DNA of 64,000 bases, from the NCBI GenBank assembly GCA_037178855.1, contig JASJZC010000005.1, forward strand, positions 8,246,001 through 8,310,000, given 5' to 3'. Both the position numbers and the translations under genes were made by a program. Numbering within the stretch: the first letter of the stretch is position 1; each line of letters opens with the position of its first letter. Below are positions 61,312 to 64,000 of this stretch, in pieces. The DNA is from Oscheius sp. JU75 (lineage: Eukaryota; Nematoda; Chromadorea; Rhabditida; Rhabditidae). Under the pieces are notes generated by a model, which did not search any database, was not told the DNA's origin, and was given only the letters and a program-made list of their open reading frames with translations.

Positions 61312-61995
61312 CGGTAATAGTTCGGCAGGTGGCCATGTTCATTCAAACGGGATTTCGCGCACTTTTTCTTTTTGGCGAGTTTTGAATTTTCTTCTTGATT
61401 TTGATATTCTCCCCTGTTCTTCATCATTTTCTGCTAGGATCTAACGTTTTCTCCTCTTCAAAATAATATTTCGAGGCAAAATAGAGAACGCACCAAAAGG
61501 TATACAGATTAAAGTGAAAAGACTTCGTTTGAATAATTACTTCCGACGGACCCAGGGTAAGTGTATAGACTTATCCGAATAGTTTCCATGGATTAAGGCC
61601 CCTACTCTCGCAGTACAAATGAATGGAGAGTCTTCTGGGTCGAGGACCGTACGGCTGCCACTCTGATCCCGATAATCAAGAAGCAAACTGCTCCGGGAAG
61701 CATATTCTACTCCGATGAATGGAAGCCATACCGTCAGACTGTTCATCACGGCTACGTCCACCGAGCCGTGAACCATTCCCAGAATTTACGCGATACCAAT
61801 ACTTCTATTATCCTCCTATGGTTTTTGATATAAAAAAATGCAGAGAAAATAGGAGAGAAGGCGGAAAACACCAAAAACAATGACGAAGAACAGTGGAGAA
61901 TATCAAGATTGTGAAGAAAATTCAAAACCCGCCAAAAAGAAAAAGTGCGCGAAAATCCGTTTGAACGAACGGGGCCACCTGCCGAACTATTACCG
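61312..61995. mobile_element. Merlin-type DNA transposon remnant with long terminal inverted repeats
   Basis: The ends are inverted copies of each other for at least 120 bp (61312-61435 against 61880-61995), beginning CGGTAATAGTTCGGCAGG. Six bases, AAATGT, are repeated directly outside both ends (61306-61311 and 61996-62001) and look like a target-site duplication. The interior encodes part of an IS1595/ISXO2-like transposase, the transposase type of Merlin elements. At 684 bp it is too short for an autonomous copy, so it is an internally deleted or foldback derivative. Confidence 0.8.
61609..61796 (+). pseudogene. Merlin (ISXO2-like) transposase fragment
   Basis: One open stretch with the C-terminal catalytic motifs of ISXO2-like transposases: VEDRTAATLIPIIKK, then APGSIFYSDEWKPY holding the second catalytic aspartate, and HRAVNHSQN before the region of the third acidic residue. 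The N-terminal zinc-binding part and the first aspartate are missing. It lies within the inverted-repeat element and cannot make a full enzyme. Confidence 0.75.
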
Positions 61996-62452
61996 AAATG
62001 TCCAGTTGAAACTTTGTGTGCACAAGTACAAAAGACACTGATTCACCCGCGTGACCGTTTTGTTGATATACTTTGCATCAAAATGCGTGCTCTTTAAAAC
62101 AGTGGAACAGCTTTAACTCTTGTTGAGAAGCGGCAATAGCTTCTGCTATTTATGTAATATTTGTGTTCTATTATTGTTTGCAGCAATGCATCCCATAACT
62201 GCATACTGCTGTCGAACAGGCTGAGCTGTACAAATTCGCAGAACATTAAAATCGTAAAGCAGCGACGAATGACACCGACTAATTTTTTTATTACAGCAAA
62301 ATGTTGGTCTCACATCTCACTACATAACTGAAGCTACTGTGAAACGTGGACAGCAGTCTTCTTTTTGAACTAGCAGCTGCAAAAGTGGCCCTATTCAGTA
62401 CAATTAGCACGATTTCTCCTACAGCACCAAATATTGAAATATCAATGGATTT

Positions 62453-62554
62453 TTAGAATGAGCTGAAAAATATATTCTGAACCAGCTTAAAAAGAATATA
62501 TCCTGCGGCAACTGCAGCCGGAACCAGCGCGAGGACGAATTTTCCTATTCTCAT
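62453..62554 (-). CDS. Candidate single-pass membrane micro-ORF (33 aa)
   Basis: A 34-codon frame: a basic N-terminus (MRIGK), one hydrophobic helix (FVLALVPAAVAAGYILF), then KLVQN and a short hydrophobic tail. The codons are distinctly more GC-rich than the flanks, as in conserved small proteins. It lies 148 bp behind the stop of the gene at 62.7 kb on the same strand, past two AATAAA signals, which is normal spacing for the second gene of a nematode operon. Tiny one-helix proteins are common in mitochondrial and ER complexes, but I cannot name a family. It could be chance. Confidence 0.4.
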   Translation of the reverse strand: MRIGKFVLALVPAAVAAGYILFKLVQNIFFSSF

Positions 62555-62588
62555 GAACCTCGTATGTCAGTGAAGGGCACTTCTGTTC

Positions 62589-62608
62589 TTTATTTAAACG
62601 TCTTTATT
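62589..62608 (-). terminator. Paired poly(A) signals
   Basis: Two AATAAA hexamers on the minus strand (62603-62608 and 62589-62594), about 95-110 nt after the stop of the 62.7 kb gene and 35-55 nt before the micro-ORF. Confidence 0.6.
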
Positions 62609-62701
62609 TCTAATTGTAACGTTTCAAGTTTTAAATGGAAACGTATTAAGAAAAAATTCATTGTACAGAATGTATAATTAGCAACATTTTCGAAACGTTG
62701 T

Positions 62702-63413
62702 TTAGCTCTTGTTCTTGTCACTGTGATAGCTACGAGCCATCTCTAATTGCTTCCGGGACTGCTTGAAAATGGCATCGACTGGTCGAGAGGAATAGTCCAC
62801 CTAATATATTTGTTTTCTAGGGTATCAGCTAGGAACGTACCGGCATTCCATTATCATCCACACTGACTGGCACTCCTCGTTGACTCAAAAGGGATTTCAT
62901 GTTCGACATGCATCGATTTAGGAGAGCGATCAGCTGAGTGTTGGGGCGCTAAAATTTTGTTATTGAGGAGCTCCTAGATGAGGTTGGCAATTTCAATAAA
63001 GTGTTTCCTTACATCATCCGACACTTTCTGATGTGGCGGACACGTAACACTGGCTCCCTCTTTGCAAAACACTTCTGTGAAATTCTTCTCTGAAAGCTCG
63101 AACAGATGAGGGCTTGTGCTAATTTCAAGGGAAGAGGACGGCTAAAAAACAAACTGGAATATTCTGCAATTTGCCCAACTAACCGACGTATTATCTGATG
63201 ATAGTTTCCTTTTCCGCGATTGCGTCATATCCGAGGGTGAAGACCGGCCGCTGACGGAATCGACCTGAACGCAAATGTGCAAATTTTCAGCAGAGAGGAT
63301 TACATGTACGACGTCGATCGGGGTGTCGCTGCGGGAAGAGTTTCTGTGAGTGTCGGTTATCTTGCCAGGCCCTTGAGGAGCTGGTTGGAATGATGGGGCC
63401 GTCGTCGGAATCA
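62702..63413 (-). CDS. Unrecognised protein, 3' part of gene (5 exons seen, 5' end missing)
   Basis: Exons: 63304-63413, 63184-63264, 63013-63141, 62841-62948 and 62702-62800, joined in phase for about 172 codons to a TAA. The order is a Pro/Ser-rich disordered start (APSFQPAPQGPGK), a basic cluster resembling a nuclear signal (TQSRKRKLSSD), a middle with LFELSEKNFTEVFCKEG, a leucine-rich helix (TQLIALLNRCMSNMKSLL), then DDNGMPVDYSSRPVDAIF and a charged C-terminus. The predicted nature is a nuclear or cytosolic, partly disordered protein; I do not recognise the family. The first exon seen begins in phase 1, so at least one more exon lies upstream. A frame at 63480-63704 (RFLRLYCDRKIPDCCVHV) is a candidate but has only a weak donor. 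Confidence 0.7.
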
Positions 63414-64000
63414 CTAAAAGTTGTTTATCAACAAAGTCCCTCTTGAATAATACTGCCTACACATTGAGAAACCTCTTATTTAGGCAAGAAACGTATGAAG
63501 GGCAGATTCTTTTTCACAACCGGAAAATGCGATAAGCCTAATCACACAGTTTTTTTTTATTTCAGAGCTCTTGTAGATTTCAGTTAGTTCTACGGCGTCA
63601 ACATTGCCTATGCCGCCTCGAATCCTTCGAGAGCGTACGTGCACGCAACAATCCGGGATTTTACGGTCGCAATATAGTCGTAGGAACCTTGCTTTATGTT
63701 GCAAACTTTTGGTCCCTATTCGATTGATCCCTTTTCATGTTCTTCCGCTACACTACTGTTTCCATCGCTGCACAACGCACAAAGCAAAGATCTCTCCGTT
63801 GTTGTTCCTTTTGTCACCAAAACAAAGACCCGGAAAAGAGATCTGGCCAGTTCGTCAGCATTATTAGTTCCTAGTGAGTTGTAACACAAAACACAAAGCT
63901 GCTCTTGGTTTCTCCCATTGGACGACGATATCCCGCAACTGTTCTCTGCTATTCAGCGAATGATCTTTGGCTAGTGCTGTCCTGGGAATAGACCTCGTTA
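63414..64000. other. Window end, probable 5' part of the minus-strand gene
   Basis: It contains a 74-codon minus-strand frame at 63480-63704 with basic composition that could be the missing 5' exon of the gene at 62.7 kb. The junction could not be settled. The rest shows nothing recognisable. Confidence 0.35.

Noticed and set aside
61537-61776. 79-codon minus-strand frame in the inverted-repeat element
   Set aside because: It is antisense to the clear ISXO2-like transposase fragment on the plus strand.
1-64000. CRISPR arrays, prokaryotic operons or prophage
   Set aside because: No regularly spaced direct repeats are present, and the genes are intron-rich nematode genes throughout.

Overview
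The window is from a nematode genome, most likely a Caenorhabditis-like rhabditid. Introns are often only 36-50 nt, with GT donors and TTTTCAG-type acceptors. Several start codons sit directly behind a TTTTCAG or TTTACAG, as expected for spliced-leader trans-splicing. The gene families are also typical of nematodes: srh, srbc, srd, srt and sre chemoreceptors, C-type lectins, C6-domain secreted proteins, an innexin, Rh channels and LACT beta-lactamase-like proteins. I joined exons by hand, checking phase at every junction. For 16 of the models the summed exon length divides exactly by three. Exon coordinates are therefore usually well supported, but splicing itself is inferred.

Layout. 0.3-1.7 kb: decayed mariner transposon. 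2.5-4.5 kb: ZCCHC24-like zinc-knuckle gene. 4.5-15.6 kb: a long stretch with no gene I can support, purine-rich on the plus strand. 15.6-21.6 kb: an innate-immunity-like cluster holding a small secreted protein that resembles the plant self-incompatibility S1 family, a single-domain C-type lectin, a 14-exon lectin with five C-type lectin domains, and a second S1-like gene interrupted by one in-frame TGA. 23.2-24.7 kb: LACT-type serine hydrolase. 25.0-34.2 kb: srh receptor, TauE/SafE-like transporter, srbc-like receptor, then an intact srh gene between two decayed srh copies. 34.5-37.7 kb: innexin. 38.7-40.3 kb: srd-like receptor. 40.6-42.2 kb: mitochondrial trans-2-enoyl-CoA reductase. 43.4-44.8 kb: srt receptor.

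45.0-54.5 kb: two Rh-type ammonia/CO2 channel genes in the same orientation, with a tandem pair of C6-domain secreted proteins and a D-aspartate oxidase between them. 57.2 kb: a 47-residue secreted peptide. 58.2-59.8 kb: sre receptor. 61.3-62.0 kb: a Merlin-type (IS1595/ISXO2-like) DNA transposon remnant with long terminal inverted repeats. 62.45-63.4 kb: a 33-residue membrane micro-ORF about 150 bp behind an unrecognised gene, spaced like a nematode operon.

Functionally this looks like a fast-evolving chromosome-arm region. Chemosensory receptors, secreted lectins and cysteine-rich proteins turn over by duplication and decay around a few conserved metabolic or channel genes. I found no tRNA, rRNA, CRISPR or prokaryotic features. 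The S1-like pair inside the lectin cluster is the most unusual gene content.
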